Origin: Serpula lacrymans var. lacrymans S7.9
Lineage: Eukaryota > Basidiomycota > Agaricomycetes > Boletales > Serpulaceae
Reading direction: 5' to 3'
DNA: 64,000 bases
Assembly (NCBI RefSeq): GCF_000218685.1
Contig: NW_006763290.1
Coordinates: forward strand, 3,312,908-3,376,907
Below are positions 43,730 to 54,800 of the stretch, one piece after another (the first letter of the stretch is position 1; every line of letters starts with the position of its first letter). Both the position numbers and the translations under genes were made by a program. A model generated the notes under the pieces. That model did no database searches and was not told the origin of the DNA. It saw nothing but the letters and a program-made list of their open reading frames with translations.

Positions 43730-44960
43730 ATGGCTAATAAGAACTCTGATGAGAAGATACCAGATCTCCCAGAATCATCACCACAATTGTCGTCACCACA
43801 GATCCCAGCTCATGTGGTCCGTGAAGACGAAGATGAAGACATGATTGGTTAGTCTGATAGAGAGGGCAATGTGTCAGGCCTTCCCAGGTCTGTCGTCTTT
43901 TTCATCCACACAGACAACCATTCTAGGGGACCAAAACAATTCTCAAACATGCAGGCAGCAAAATTTAAAAGCTGCTAAGATACAACAATATCAGAATAAT
44001 AAGGAGCTACATAAACAGTACATGGTGAGTCACCTCAAAGAGACATCTGGAACTGATGGGACTTACAATTCAACAGAGGCTACTGCAGTGTATATTCAAG
44101 TTCAGATTTTGTGTTGGAAAGGACAATAAATATGCATTACATGAGCTTGCCACAAGGCGTGATATGATTGCATTTAACAGGGGTGATGACAAAGTGTCTG
44201 GACCTAACCAAGAAGACTTGAAGTTTGACATGAACAGTGATTCATCATTTGAGTGGAATCACAAAATATTCCAGTACCTGCTGGAAGACTTTAAATGAGA
44301 GGCAATGGGATGGAGGCTCCCTGACGCTCTAAACAGCTATCTGGAGGATCTTGTGGTAGAGAAGTTTTGTAGGATAAAACTGTATTGGAAAGTGGCCCAG
44401 AGGCAAATCAACGTGGAGGATGAGCTTGAATTGTGGGACAACGTCAAGAATAGACTGATCAATAAACAAGAGGATAGATTGATGTGGGCAAGACAGAGGG
44501 AGAAAAGAAGCAATATAAGCAACATGCTACTGCTTATGGTGAATTAATTACTGGAAGTGAACAGAAATTCGAGCATAGAAAAAGGACTCTGGAAGTGGTG
44601 ATTGAGATGAAGACACAGAATGGGGCACAATATGTTGCCATTTGAGAATGGCTACGAGACCTCATTGAGCATGTGGATGAAGATAGCATGAGCTCAGAAG
44701 AAAGCAATGTGGACAGAGATGACAAGGCAATAGTGTAAAAGGTGTATCAAGTGAAGGTGATGCTTTGGCGGAAAGATATTGCAAAAGAGCTGGATATAAT
44801 CAACAAGACCAGGCTACAAGGCAACAACCTGTACTCCGAAAAAGGTTCCAAGCCTGCTAGGAGAGCACGAAGCAATAAAAATCCCCCATCAAAGTGGGGA
44901 CTAGTGTGCAAGCTTCCTAGGGCTTTCTACAACAGTGATTGGTATGACAATTAGAGTGCC
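43730..44960 (+). pseudogene. Hypothetical multi-exon gene of an Agaricomycete multi-copy type
   Basis: ATG at 43730 (MANKNSDEKIPDLPESSPQ) with an acidic run DEDEDM. Later exons read GPNQEDLKFDMNSDSSFEWN, EAMGWRLPDALNSYLEDLVV, DRLMWARQREKRSN, then in another frame EWLRDLIEHVDEDSMSSEES and YQVKVMLWRKDIAKELDIIN, ending KLPRAFYNSDWYDN near 44954. An intron GTGAGT...TTCAACAG lies at about 44024-44091. The layout (Arg-rich middle, MSSEE acidic patch, then VKVMLWRKDI) matches a repetitive protein type that I associate with Agaricomycetes; function unknown. Stops near 43850, 44296, 44645 and 44738 make it a pseudogene. Confidence 0.5.
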
Positions 44961-45125
44961 AGCTACCGCGAGTTAACAATGAAAGTTTTAAAGGACCAAT
45001 TCAGATGGTTTAAGGTTAATGGACAGGGGGTGACTCGTATGTAGGGGCATGACATACTAGTAAGCTCGTAGAATCTGTAGTGCTGAGTATGGACAATAAC
45101 TACTTCATGGAGCTAAAAGATAGTA

Positions 45126-45571
45126 CAATTGGGTTGTAAAAACCTCCCAATTGCAGGCGGATGTTGGTGGTGGTGAATGTGAGTGAGGAGAGTTGAGACA
45201 GATTGGACTTGGAGAATTGCCTGCATCGACCGCTAAAATGGTACAGACTGACCAGGTAAGAGTGTGCAACTGGGAGGTAAAAACCCCTCAGTTGCAGCGC
45301 CAAGTTGGAATATTGGCCAGTGGCTGATGGATGGGTGATGGGGTACTCGAGTCGGAGTTTGACTTGGTGTTTATGGTCATGTGACTGAGTTGCACTTGCC
45401 CACCTCTAATTATATTCTGCCACTCAAACACGACACCAGCTCTACCTTCACCCTGTACCACCACCATCCTCAGTGTCTGTGGCATTTTTACACCTCAGAC
45501 ACATTCAAGATGGACGATCAAACATACCAAGTCTCTCTATTCTACTTCTGTGGTGTTTATACATCACAGAC
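45126..45571. repeat. Cluster of four fold-back hairpins
   Basis: Four short hairpins: 45126-45153 (CAATTGGG...CCCAATTG), 45266-45295 (GCAACTGGGAGG...CCTCAGTTGC), 45473-45502 (GTGTCTG...CAGACAC) and 45546-45571 (TTCTGTGGTG...CATCACAGA). The first two have the loop core GTAAAAACC. The third has it in reverse complement form (CATTTTTAC), and the fourth a related TTTATAC. The arrangement looks like the subterminal structure of a foldback or MITE-type element; the outer ends were not found. Confidence 0.6.
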
Positions 45572-45602
45572 ATTCTTAGAAGAACAATATTACCAGTGCC
45601 AC

Positions 45603-46016
45603 TGTTATGATACACAATTTTCGGACCTTTAATTTTCATTCTCCTCTTCAACTTTATACTGTAGTTTTCACACTCCATGCCATGCGGCACTTTCCTTTTT
45701 GTTCAAACTCCTCTTTCTCGTGCTGCGCTGCCTTTATTCTTATTTAGCTACAAGTCTCTCACGCAGTGGAGCTGGTCACACGGGCTGCGCCCTCTAACAT
45801 CATCAGCCACTGCTTTATCAAACTGTATAGTACAACATGTACAAACAACCTGTAGTAGTATATATACCTCAATAGATCCAGGAGACTCCTCAGCGGGTCC
45901 TCCTGTTGTATACCCACAACTAACTCGGTCCTACCTAAGGGGTAACTACTCCCTCATCACTACCTTTATAGTTTGTTCTAGTTGTGCGCCAGAGTAACTA
46001 ACTCTTGGTTGTGACA
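45603..46016 (+). mobile_element. Solo LTR, family A (copy 7)
   Basis: 414 bp, TGTTATGATACACAA to TTGGTTGTGACA. Perfect target duplication GCCAC at 45598-45602 and 46017-46021. Complete. Confidence 0.94.
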
Positions 46017-46109
46017 GCCACTGCACCATTAAGGACCTCCATAAAAAACAGAGATTTCCAATTGCAATATCAGCCATATCCACCCCATAAATTCAAACAT
46101 CTAGTCCCA

Positions 46110-46375
46110 GGTATATATACTAATACAGAGTGTTTGTACATATGTACTGTACAGTTGATAAAAGCAGTGGCTGATGATGTCAGAGGGTGCAGCCCATGTG
46201 ACCAGCTCCACTGCATGAGAGACTTGTAGCTAAAATAAGAATAAAGGCAGTGTAGCGCAAGAAGGTGGAGTTTGAATAAAATGGAAAGTGCCGCATGGCA
46301 CAATGTGTGAAAACTACAGTATAAAGTAAAAGAGGAGAATGAAAATTAAAGGTCCGAAAATTGTGTATTGTAACA
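46110..46375 (-). mobile_element. LTR, family A (copy 8, reverse, truncated)
   Basis: Corresponds to the 5' two-thirds of the LTR in reverse orientation, from GGTATATATACTA to GTGTATTGTAACA. The 3' third is missing. It lies only 94 bp from copy 7 in opposite orientation, forming a large inverted repeat. Confidence 0.88.
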
Positions 46376-46440
46376 CTCTACTTCTCCATCCAACCAAAAA
46401 ACTCCCTACTCAGCCCCCTTCTATCTCTCCTCTCTAGATA

Positions 46441-46870
46441 GTGAACTCAAATCCAGGCACTCAAGCAGCGACTTTGGATGTTGAAGGTGCTTATTGCACA
46501 ATTCCTGTTCTCCCCAACCACAAACAAGCTCCTATTGTTCACTCAGAAAACTCCTTGTATATTGATCATAATGTCCCCTTCGGTCTCACCTCAGCCTCAG
46601 GACTACAAGGAGAAGTAGCCGATGCTACAATCAATATCTGGCACACTCTTGGAATCCACCCAGCTCTCAAATGGGTGGACAATTTTGTCATATTCCATTC
46701 CCCCCATCCCGAAGGAAAAATAACAGGCATCTGTGCCGACCAAAAATACTAATATCACTATAACCTCTCCTTAGCCAAACAGCTCATCTCACCTCTACAA
46801 ATTCCTTGGCACCGAGAAAAGGATCAACCATTTGGTGACTCATTCATCTATCTCGGCTTTCTATGGAACA
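46441..46870 (+). pseudogene. DIRS-like reverse transcriptase fragment
   Basis: Open from 46441: ATLDVEGAYCTIPVLPNHKQ, then YIDHNVPFGLTSASGLQGEV and LGIHPALKWVDNFVIFHSP. The order (DVEGAY, VPFGL.SA, VDxFV) is that of DIRS-type reverse transcriptases. The catalytic box is VDN where DD is expected. It continues with a frame change into QISPLQIPWHREK and FIYLGFLW (about 46780-46865). Stops are present. Confidence 0.82.
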
Positions 46871-47551
46871 TACCATTAAAAACTGTCACTCTGAATCCAA
46901 ACACCTCAAATACATCACCCGCTTATCACGCTTTCTCTCCGTCTTCGCTGACATTCAAGTTCCTCAAGAAGAAGCAGAAATAATTAGCGGAACTCTCTCC
47001 CACATTGCCTTCATTTTTCCACAAGGCCAGTCTTATCTGGTTCATCTATACAGATGGATCACCAATTTCCCGCATGACCATTTCCAACATTACATGTGCA
47101 GCTCAGTCATCTCAGACATCAGATGGTGGTTCTCTTTACTCGAAACCACTCACCCACCCAGATCCCTCTCGTCACGTTCACCTACATGGGACTATCAAAT
47201 TTGGGTCAACACCTCTACAAGCATGAGCACTGGGATACTTTTGAACAGTCAATGGGATGCCTGGCACGCTCTCACCAGTTGGAAGGTTCCAGGAAAGGAC
47301 ATAGGGTGGCTCGAGGCCATTGCTGTCGAGCTGGCAATTCTCATCACAATCCACAAAGGCATCATTGACACTGATGTTCTCATACATAGTGACAATGAAG
47401 GTGTCATTGCCTCATTTCAAAAAGGTAGATGTCACAACATCAATACCAACCCCGCTACCAGACGATCAGAACACAAACTCAGCTCCTCCCAACTGTTCAT
47501 CACCCTCATATATGTCAACACCAAACTGAATCTTGCCAACCCCATATCTTG
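46863..47551 (+). pseudogene. DIRS-like RNase H region
   Basis: A 229-codon open stretch: RLSRFLSVFADIQVPQEEAE, GTLSHIAFIFPQGQSYL and DIRWWFSLL. The RNase H part reads WVNTSTSMSTGILL, WLEAIAVELAILI, LIHSDNEGVIASFQKGR. The first catalytic Asp (usually WVDAS) is Asn here; Glu (ELAIL) and Asp (HSDNEGV) remain. It is followed in the same element by the recombinase. Confidence 0.8.
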
Positions 47552-47630
47552 AGGTATATTTCCTCATTCATCATCCCGTCTTCCTCTCAATATCACATTA
47601 TCAGACAACATATCATCTTTTTTTCAACAT

Positions 47631-49472
47631 GTCTGATCAACATACCATAAACAAAATTCTCCAAGGTGTCAACATAGAGACAGCAACCAACAATCTCTAT
47701 CACAATTTTCCCATCAATGTTTGCCAACAAGCAAACATACCCCCTTTGGGTATCATCCAAATACCTAAAAAACCAACCAACTCCATCAAACCATCTCCAC
47801 ACCGTCCCCATGTTCTTGCCCGTGATAGGGTCCTTCTTTAGACTACACCTCATGCCCATTCTTTCCAGTCAAAACTCAAAACACTCCTCCCTGCTTCCCA
47901 ACTACTGAAATTGTTCCAAGTCATGACCCAATCCCTTGATGAGAACACAAGGCGCAATTATGGTGCAGGTCTCCTACTTTTCACACAATTTTGCAACTGT
48001 CTCAACATTCCCGAGCATGATTGCATGCCTGTCTCTAAAACTCTTCTAGCCACCTTCTGTGCCAACGCTGCTGGCTCAGTCTTGTCTAGCGCACTGAACA
48101 ATTAGCTAGCAGGATTACATTATTGGCACATTATCAACGGTGCCAATTGGTCCGGATCAGACATGCTACATCACATTAGACGATACTTCTCCAAGCTCGT
48201 TCCCCTCACCTCCAAACAAGCCAACAGGCCTCCGGTCACCATAGAAGCATTATACATTCTGCATCAAGGATTGAACCTCAATGACATGTTTGACGTCACA
48301 ATTTGTGGTTGCCAGCATTGCTTTCTGGTCTTGTTGCAGGTTTGTCTCCACTTCTTACTGATCATCACACCCTCCCCCCATAACCTCAATCTTCATGTAA
48401 TCCATTAATATCTCGTCTAATGCCAGATTCAGTGAACTTGTCATACCAACCAGCAACTCCTTCACTGCTCAAAAACACGTCTCAAGAACCATTTTACCCA
48501 TCCCTTTTTGTCAACTACCAGACACAACCACATTCTGCACAATTCACATTCCCTGATCAATGTAAGGACCATTTATATTTTCTTATTTTCTTATCTTTTT
48601 GTTCCATGTCTTGGCTCTCAGATGCCTTCCCTGTTACACCTCTGGCTCTAGGGCTAGAGGTATCCTTTGCTATCTTGCTTCTCATAGCCCTCACAGGCTT
48701 TCTTAACCATTGTTACCACTTCATATCGCAGATCAGAGACTGGGTAGTACTCCCAGCCAGTCAGCACAATGGGTAAGGACTGGTGGTATAAATCTCACCA
48801 ACCAGCTTCAAGCCCCATCAGTGCCTAGAGATAAAAATAGATGCTTTAGTCAGGGTCGTACCTCATCATGAGGATACAGTTCCTGAACATGCGTGACAAT
48901 ACTTATTACTAGTACATTCTCTCACCTGCTTATTAATCCTGAAGTCGTACAATAGTTATTCTTTTTCTTATTGGATAGTTTCATCCTCAGACCACTTGAC
49001 TTTTATTCTACTTCCGGTCTGAGAGATAGACGATTAGCTATAAAAACCCTACATACTCATGTATCGTTCTTTAGCTTTTTATTACTTGAATTACCCACTT
49101 TACTCCTCATCAGAACCCTTGAGTTTACTATCAGTCCTCTACCTGCTATAATCTCTAGCATCTGACGACCTCAAAACTCATTGTACCTCTTACTCCCTGC
49201 AAGTGCAGTCGGAGACTGATATTGTTTTTGTTATAGTTTAACATTGCCTTACAGTCAAAAATCACACTCCAAGATGGAGCCGACATACGCGTGACCGCAC
49301 GTCAATGCAAAATGTGCCCATTCACGGCTCTCAGGTCTCAGTTATTGGCCAATTCTTCCAGTCCTGACTCTGCACCACTCTTCTCCTATAGCTCAACAAA
49401 CGGCACATGGGCACCCATGACTAAAACCTGGTTTATATCCAGATGTAACAATGTTTGGGCAACTGCGGGTTT
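47631..49472 (+). pseudogene. DIRS-like tyrosine recombinase, N-terminal and middle part
   Basis: ATG 47631 (MSDQHTINKILQGVNIETAT), then RPHVLARDRVLL. The core-binding (SAM-like) domain: MTQSLDENTRRNYGAGLLLF, QFCNCLNIPEHD, TFCANAAGSVLSSALNN (47920-48105), then stop, GLHYWHIINGANWSG and LVPLTSKQANRPPVTIEAL. The first catalytic Arg lies in NARFSELVIP (about 48428). After an unexplained interval (about 48560-49262) the frame resumes SKITLQDGADIRV, CPFTALRSQLLANS, WAPMTKTWFISRCNN and is cut by an LTR at 49473. Basidiomycete DIRS-like retroelements use this enzyme for integration in place of a DDE integrase. Stops are present. Confidence 0.82.
48556..49262. other. About 700-bp interval inside the recombinase gene, contains a tRNA-like segment
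   Basis: Starts GTAAGG and ends TTACAG, so it could be read as a long intron, but it is far longer than other introns here. At 48747-48825 (plus) lie an A-box-like CAGCACAATGGGTAAGG and a B-box-like GCTTCAAGCCCC, spaced as in a tRNA, with a weak cloverleaf. A TATA-like CTATAAAAACCC lies at 49038. An insertion (SINE or short LTR) is the likelier explanation. Confidence 0.4.
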
Positions 49473-50004
49473 TGTGACAACACCAACAAGACACAGTCTT
49501 GGGGCACTGGAGCACAACAAAACAACACTCAAAAGAAGAAGAAGAAGAAGAGGTGGGAGTGGTTACCTATTTGGTAGGACCGAGTTGGTTGTTGGTAGAC
49601 AACGGGAGGACTCAATGAGTCCTTCCCCAAGATCTATTGGGGTTTATATCCTAATACAGGTTTGTTTGTACATATGTACTATAGAGTTGCTAGAGGCAGT
49701 GGCTGCTGATGTCATGGGGCCTAGCCTGTGTGACCAGCTCCACTGCGTGAGATACTTGTAGCTAAAATAAGAATAAACAATGTGCCGCACGAGAAAGGTG
49801 GAGTTTGAACTAAAAGGGAAGTGCCACATGGCACAGTGTGAAAACTACAGTACAAGGTTAAAGCGGAGAATGAAATTTAAAGGAAAGGTCCGAAAATGAA
49901 AAGTAAAGTAAATGGTCACGTGACTGGTGATGTGACTTAGGAAAAGTAAAAGTAAAAGTGTGAAAAAGGAAGTGTGAGTAGGTACTGGTATGTCAATTGT
50001 AACA
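49473..50004 (-). mobile_element. Solo LTR, family A (copy 9, reverse, long variant)
   Basis: From TGTGACAACACC to GTCAATTGTAACA. At 532 bp it is about 115 bp longer than other copies, with extra purine-rich sequence (AAAAGTAAAAGTAAAAG) at 49890-49985 and an AGAAGAAGAAGAAG run at 49534. The flanks GGTTT (49468-49472) and GGTCT (50005-50009) are a target duplication with one mismatch. It splits the tyrosine recombinase reading frame. Confidence 0.88.
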
Positions 50005-50340
50005 GGTCTCCCTTGCATGCCAGGGCACTTGTTTAGGATCGGCTGTGCCACAGAATTGTTGCTGCAGGGAACAAATCCAGATATTGTTGCAATTTAAAGC
50101 TGTTGGCGAATTAGGGCTTTTTTAGAATATTGGAGAAGGCCTTTACTTACAGGCAAAATCTTTATCCTGAAAAATGGACCAATTTCTACCAACTGGGTTA
50201 AAAATACATGTATCACTTCTCAGGACATCACACACAATATCTGGTGGTATTTTCACAGTGGAAACTCCCCATCTTCTCTTGCTCAAGAACACTCCATCCT
50301 CTCTTTACTACAAAACTTTGACCTCAATGCCTCCTAGTGA
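50005..50340 (+). pseudogene. DIRS-like tyrosine recombinase, catalytic C terminus
   Basis: Directly after the LTR the frame continues PCMPGHLFRIGCATELLLQG, TNPDIVAI, stop, CWRIRAFLEYWRR. This is the box II of tyrosine recombinases: His and Arg in GHLFR and the nucleophilic Tyr in LEYW. It joins the sequence ending at 49472 in frame when the LTR and one target copy are removed. A further 60 codons follow to about 50340. Confidence 0.85.
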
Positions 50341-51208
50341 CTCAGATGCTGCAACTCATGTTTCTTGTACTATACGTTCTCACATGCATGTAGGTCTATT
50401 GTATCTTGTCTTGCTCACACTGACAACACTGGCATCTCCCTTACCAGTGCTACTCACGCATGTACAAAGCCGCTTATTTCCCAACACATGATGCTTGCCC
50501 TATGATCATCAATGTGCCTTCTTTGTTGCATGACAAATGCTCCTGCTCTTATATCACTCAACTCAATTACCACTTGTTCTTTCCACCCACCATCCTTGCC
50601 GCACGAGAAGAACTACATCAAACTTACTCGGACATCCATGACACACTCGATGGAGAAGCATCTACTCCAATACCTGAATACAACGACGACATCCTACCCA
50701 TTCTGTCTTTCGAGCGTGAGCCAAGCACCCATATCAACTCCATAACTTTTGAAAGAGTACCTTCCTTTACAACTCCCATCATTTACCTCAACAATAAGTT
50801 TACTATGTTGTTTCACAATGAATCAACCATATCTACCATTGAGAATAAAATTGTAAATGACCTGCTCGACACCCACCTGCATTTTTACCCACCTGCATTT
50901 TTACCATGACCACTGCAAATGGCGTGGTGGAATTGTTATGATCAAACACTCCCGTTCAGATCCGTCCGCCACCACACACCTCTCCCAAAGAGATATTGGC
51001 CTTTTGAATACCTTGGTTCATGTGTACGTTCTCTTGCTTCCTGTGTTCTGTTCTTTACTAATTTTCTACAGCATCATCACCTTTCATCACCTCATTTGAG
51101 CCTGCATAGATTACTGTACTGCACTCTCATTTGACTGTTATACATTTCTAAATTTCAAAAATAAAAATTTGGTGTACTGCGTTGTATACAGACCTTGGTG
51201 TATACTGT
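50341..51208. other. Stretch with one unrecognised open frame
   Basis: A plus-strand open frame at 50460-50909 (149 codons) has even composition but no recognised motif. It may be the 3' region of the DIRS-like element. 50910-51208 shows nothing identifiable. Confidence 0.35.
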
Positions 51209-51210
51209 TA

Positions 51211-51611
51211 CAGCGTTTTCGGAAAAGCTTGTCTGCACCGTTTTTTTTCCGTCGCGCCCTAGAAATATTATATAATCAGCTCAATTACCACAAAAGGACA
51301 GGTGACGGAATCCCGGATTCCATCGATCACAACATTTGTACTTACACGCTACCAGCAAAGAAACCAAGCTCAGTTTGGCTCTGTCTGCCCTCCGCCCAAC
51401 CTTCACCGCGGTTGACCACATATCCTCAATGACATTGTGTCAGACCTGTAACACAGGTGTTTTCCAGGCGGCAGAGCACAGGTTATTGTTATCTCCTTCA
51501 TGGAATCCGGGATTCCTATTGCCATCCTTTTTTGGTCATTGAGCTGATTATATAATATTTCTAGGGCGCGATGAAAAAAAACGGCGCAGACAAGCTTTTC
51601 CGAAAACGCTG
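51211..51611. mobile_element. 401-bp MITE with about 110-bp terminal inverted repeats, TA target duplication
   Basis: Starts CAGCGTTTTCGGAAAAGC and ends with its reverse complement, flanked by TA (51209-51210, 51612-51613). Inverted similarity extends inward about 110 bp per side, through TCGCGCCCTAGAAATATT and GGAATCCCGGATTCC, with few differences. No coding capacity. TA duplication and CAG...CTG ends fit the Tc1/mariner superfamily (pogo/Fot1-like). It sits about 207 bp upstream of the AP-2 alpha start codon. Confidence 0.92.
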
Positions 51612-51818
51612 TAAGTGGCCTTTTAGGTGCCAGGGGTGCCCGGAGGGCGATGTTATTTTGGTATCTCGGTCCCAGGATATGGTTTGTTTATATCTATTAG
51701 GTAAATGCGCATCTCACAAACTGTTCATTTCCCTAGTTGCGCGCACCATAGTCTCAATCACTCTCACTGGTAGGACTTCAGTTTGAAATAACTTGGCCTG
51801 TCCAAAAGCTTTTGTAGA

Positions 51819-54800
51819 ATGGCAACTAATATGCGTGGCCTCACGCAGGTGTGTTTGACTGCTATGATGGTTATATACTTTACATGACTTCGGGTAGTTT
51901 ATTGCAGATATTCGTGGTGCTAGAGTTCGGGAGTTGGAGGAGAAGAGAATTAACAAGGAGATGGCCAATATACGAAAGAAGTTTAAAGGTTTTGTGCATT
52001 GCAAACTCCCATTAGTTTTTACACTGATCCTCACCTAGATGGGAATTTAGATGGCTATCAGAAGAAAAAGTGATCATCCTCTCTTCTGTAGAGTCATCTC
52101 ATAGTTTCATTTCCTCATTTCTAGATATGTCGCAAAAATCATCTTCACCTATATTTTGGGCTACAAGATAGATATTGGTCATATGGAGGCTGTCAATCTT
52201 ATCTCGAGCTCAAAGTATAGCGAAAAACAAATAGTTTGTAGTTTTACCAGATCAGCTGACTTTTATTCATCTCATGGACTTAGGGTTATCTAGCAGTAAC
52301 CTTGCTCATGCACGAAAATTCAGATTTCCTGCGTTTAGTTGTCAACTCTATCCGCAAAGATTTGGACGATAACAACGAGATCAACAACTGTCTGGCACTA
52401 CATGCCGTCGCAAACGTTGGAGGCAGTGAAATGGCGGAGGCTTTGGCAGAAGATGTACATAGATTATTGATATCTCCGTGAGCGTCTCATCGCATTATCG
52501 TCAGTAATGCCTGATGTGTTGTTGGGTCAGAACATCCCGGAGTTTTGTAAAGAAAAAGTCAGCGTTGACATTACTCAGGCTATATCGAAAACATCCTAGA
52601 GTCATTCCTGCTTCTGAATGGGCACAACGCCTCGTATCCATCATGGATGACCACGACCTCGTACGTGGCCTTCGCAATGGCACATTCGTATTTTTATAAC
52701 TTGTGTCAGGGTGTGGTGCTATGTGTCACTAGTTTAATTACAGCTCTAGCCCAAGACCATGTTGAGGCTTTTTCAGTATGTTACACCAAAGCGGTGGATC
52801 GATTATATCGAGTAGGGGGGCTTTCGTTTTTGAGGGACAGTGTATTAACGTATTAACAGCTAGTGATTGGACATGAATATCCGGCAGCATATGCATACTA
52901 TAAAGTGCCATCTCCCTGGTTACAGGTGAAGTTACTTCGTTTACTGCAATACTACCCTCCTTCAGGTATTTTATCTCATCGAGCTTCATGTTCTTGTATT
53001 AATATAATCTGCAGAAGATCCAGCTATCTACTCTGTTCTCCATCAAGTCGTGCAGGCCACTCTGAGTGCCGGGGCCGAGACATCAAGGCATATACAACAT
53101 AACAATGCTCAACATGCAGTTTTGTTCGAAGCCATAAACCTTACTATCCACTTGGGCGTTAATACTCTTGTTAGTACAGCTGCAATGCTTCTGGCACGTT
53201 TTATTTCTTCCAAGGAGACAAACGTACGCTATCTTGGACTAGATGCCATGGCCCGCTTGGCTGCCCGTGCCGATTCATTGGAGCCATTAAAGAAACATCA
53301 GGGTACCATTGTTCTATCTCTTCGCGATAGGGATATATCTGTTCGCCGGAGGGCACTTGACATGCTCTATAGCATGTGCGATGCAGACAACTCAGAGCTT
53401 ATCGTCGGCGAGCTTCTGCGTTACCTCCGAGTCGCCGATTATGCGTTACGTGAAGAAATGGTTCTCAAAATTGCCATCCTAACGGAAACCTATGCCTCCT
53501 CCTACAAGTGGTACGTGGATACCGTTTTGCAGCTCATCAATGCAGCTGGCGATCATGTTGGGGACGAGGTCTGGTATCGTGTGGTACAGATCATCACAAA
53601 CACAGAAGACTTACAAGAATATGCTGCTAAAGTTGTTTGTGAATACCTGAAGGCACCAACAGCGCACGAAAGCTTAGTGAAGATAGCAGGTGAGAAATTA
53701 CTTTTAGGAATCTGATTTGCATATTCAATAGATCTCATTGTAGGCCATGTACTCGGCGAATATGGTCATTTAATTGCAAATGAGCCTGGGTATAGCCCTA
53801 TAGAGCAATTCCAGATCTTACACATCAAGTCACAGTTTTGCGTGGCTTCTACGCGCGCTCTGCTTCTTTCCACCTACATCAAATGGGTGAATGTTTTCCC
53901 TGAAATCAAAACACAGCTTATCAATATATTTGAACGTTACCGTCACGTTCTGGATGCGGAGTTGCAACAGCGTGCTTGCGAATATTATGCGCTTGCCTGT
54001 AGACAAGATGATGACGATATGCTGCAAAATGTATGTGAAGAAATACCTCCCTTCCTTCCCCGAGAAAGTGCCTTGCTGGGACGTCTACACCGTAAACGTG
54101 GCAATGCAGAACACAGGCCATTCTGGGTTCACGGAAAAATAGAATCAAGTATAGAGCGCCCGGTTATTAAAAGTTCTTCAACTTCGAACCAAATTTATGA
54201 CGGCCATGGTGCTTATCCTGTGCAGATGGGTGATCCTAGTGTTGTCAGATCTTCAGACGGACTCCTCCATTGCTCTCCAGCTACAGCATCGCAACCAGGC
54301 ACTGTACCACCTTTATCGCACCCTACCATTAATCCAGGCCTCCGTCTTACACTTGGACCCGATATTGACCGCTGGTTCGTGGCCCTGACACATACTGAAG
54401 ACGGGATCTTGTACGAGGACGTACAAATTCAAGTTGGAGTTAAGTCGCAATACCAAGGCCATATTGGCCAGGTGGCCGTTTACTTGGGTAACAAACTTTC
54501 GGCTCCTTTGTCATCCTTTACTGCGATTGTAGGTGTCACTCATCCGGAAGCACTGTCGGTATCATTCGCGAAGATACCTCCGAGTACAATCCCTTCGCGT
54601 ACTCAAACTCGGCATATGTTACATGTAACTTGCAAAAAAGCATTTACGGATCCTCCAACCATCACTGTATCTTTCTTGGCCGGTTCACACCAGTCCATTT
54701 CGATTCGACTGCCCATCGTTGTTACCAAATTCTTTCAACGCGTAAAATTAAGTCAGTCCGAGTTTTTTCAACGTTGGCAGTTGATTGGTGGCCCACCTCG

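Noticed and set aside
45603..46375. Copies 7 and 8 as a foldback transposon
   Set aside because: Copy 7 has its own exact target duplication (GCCAC) and copy 8 is truncated, so these are independent LTR insertions that happen to be inverted.
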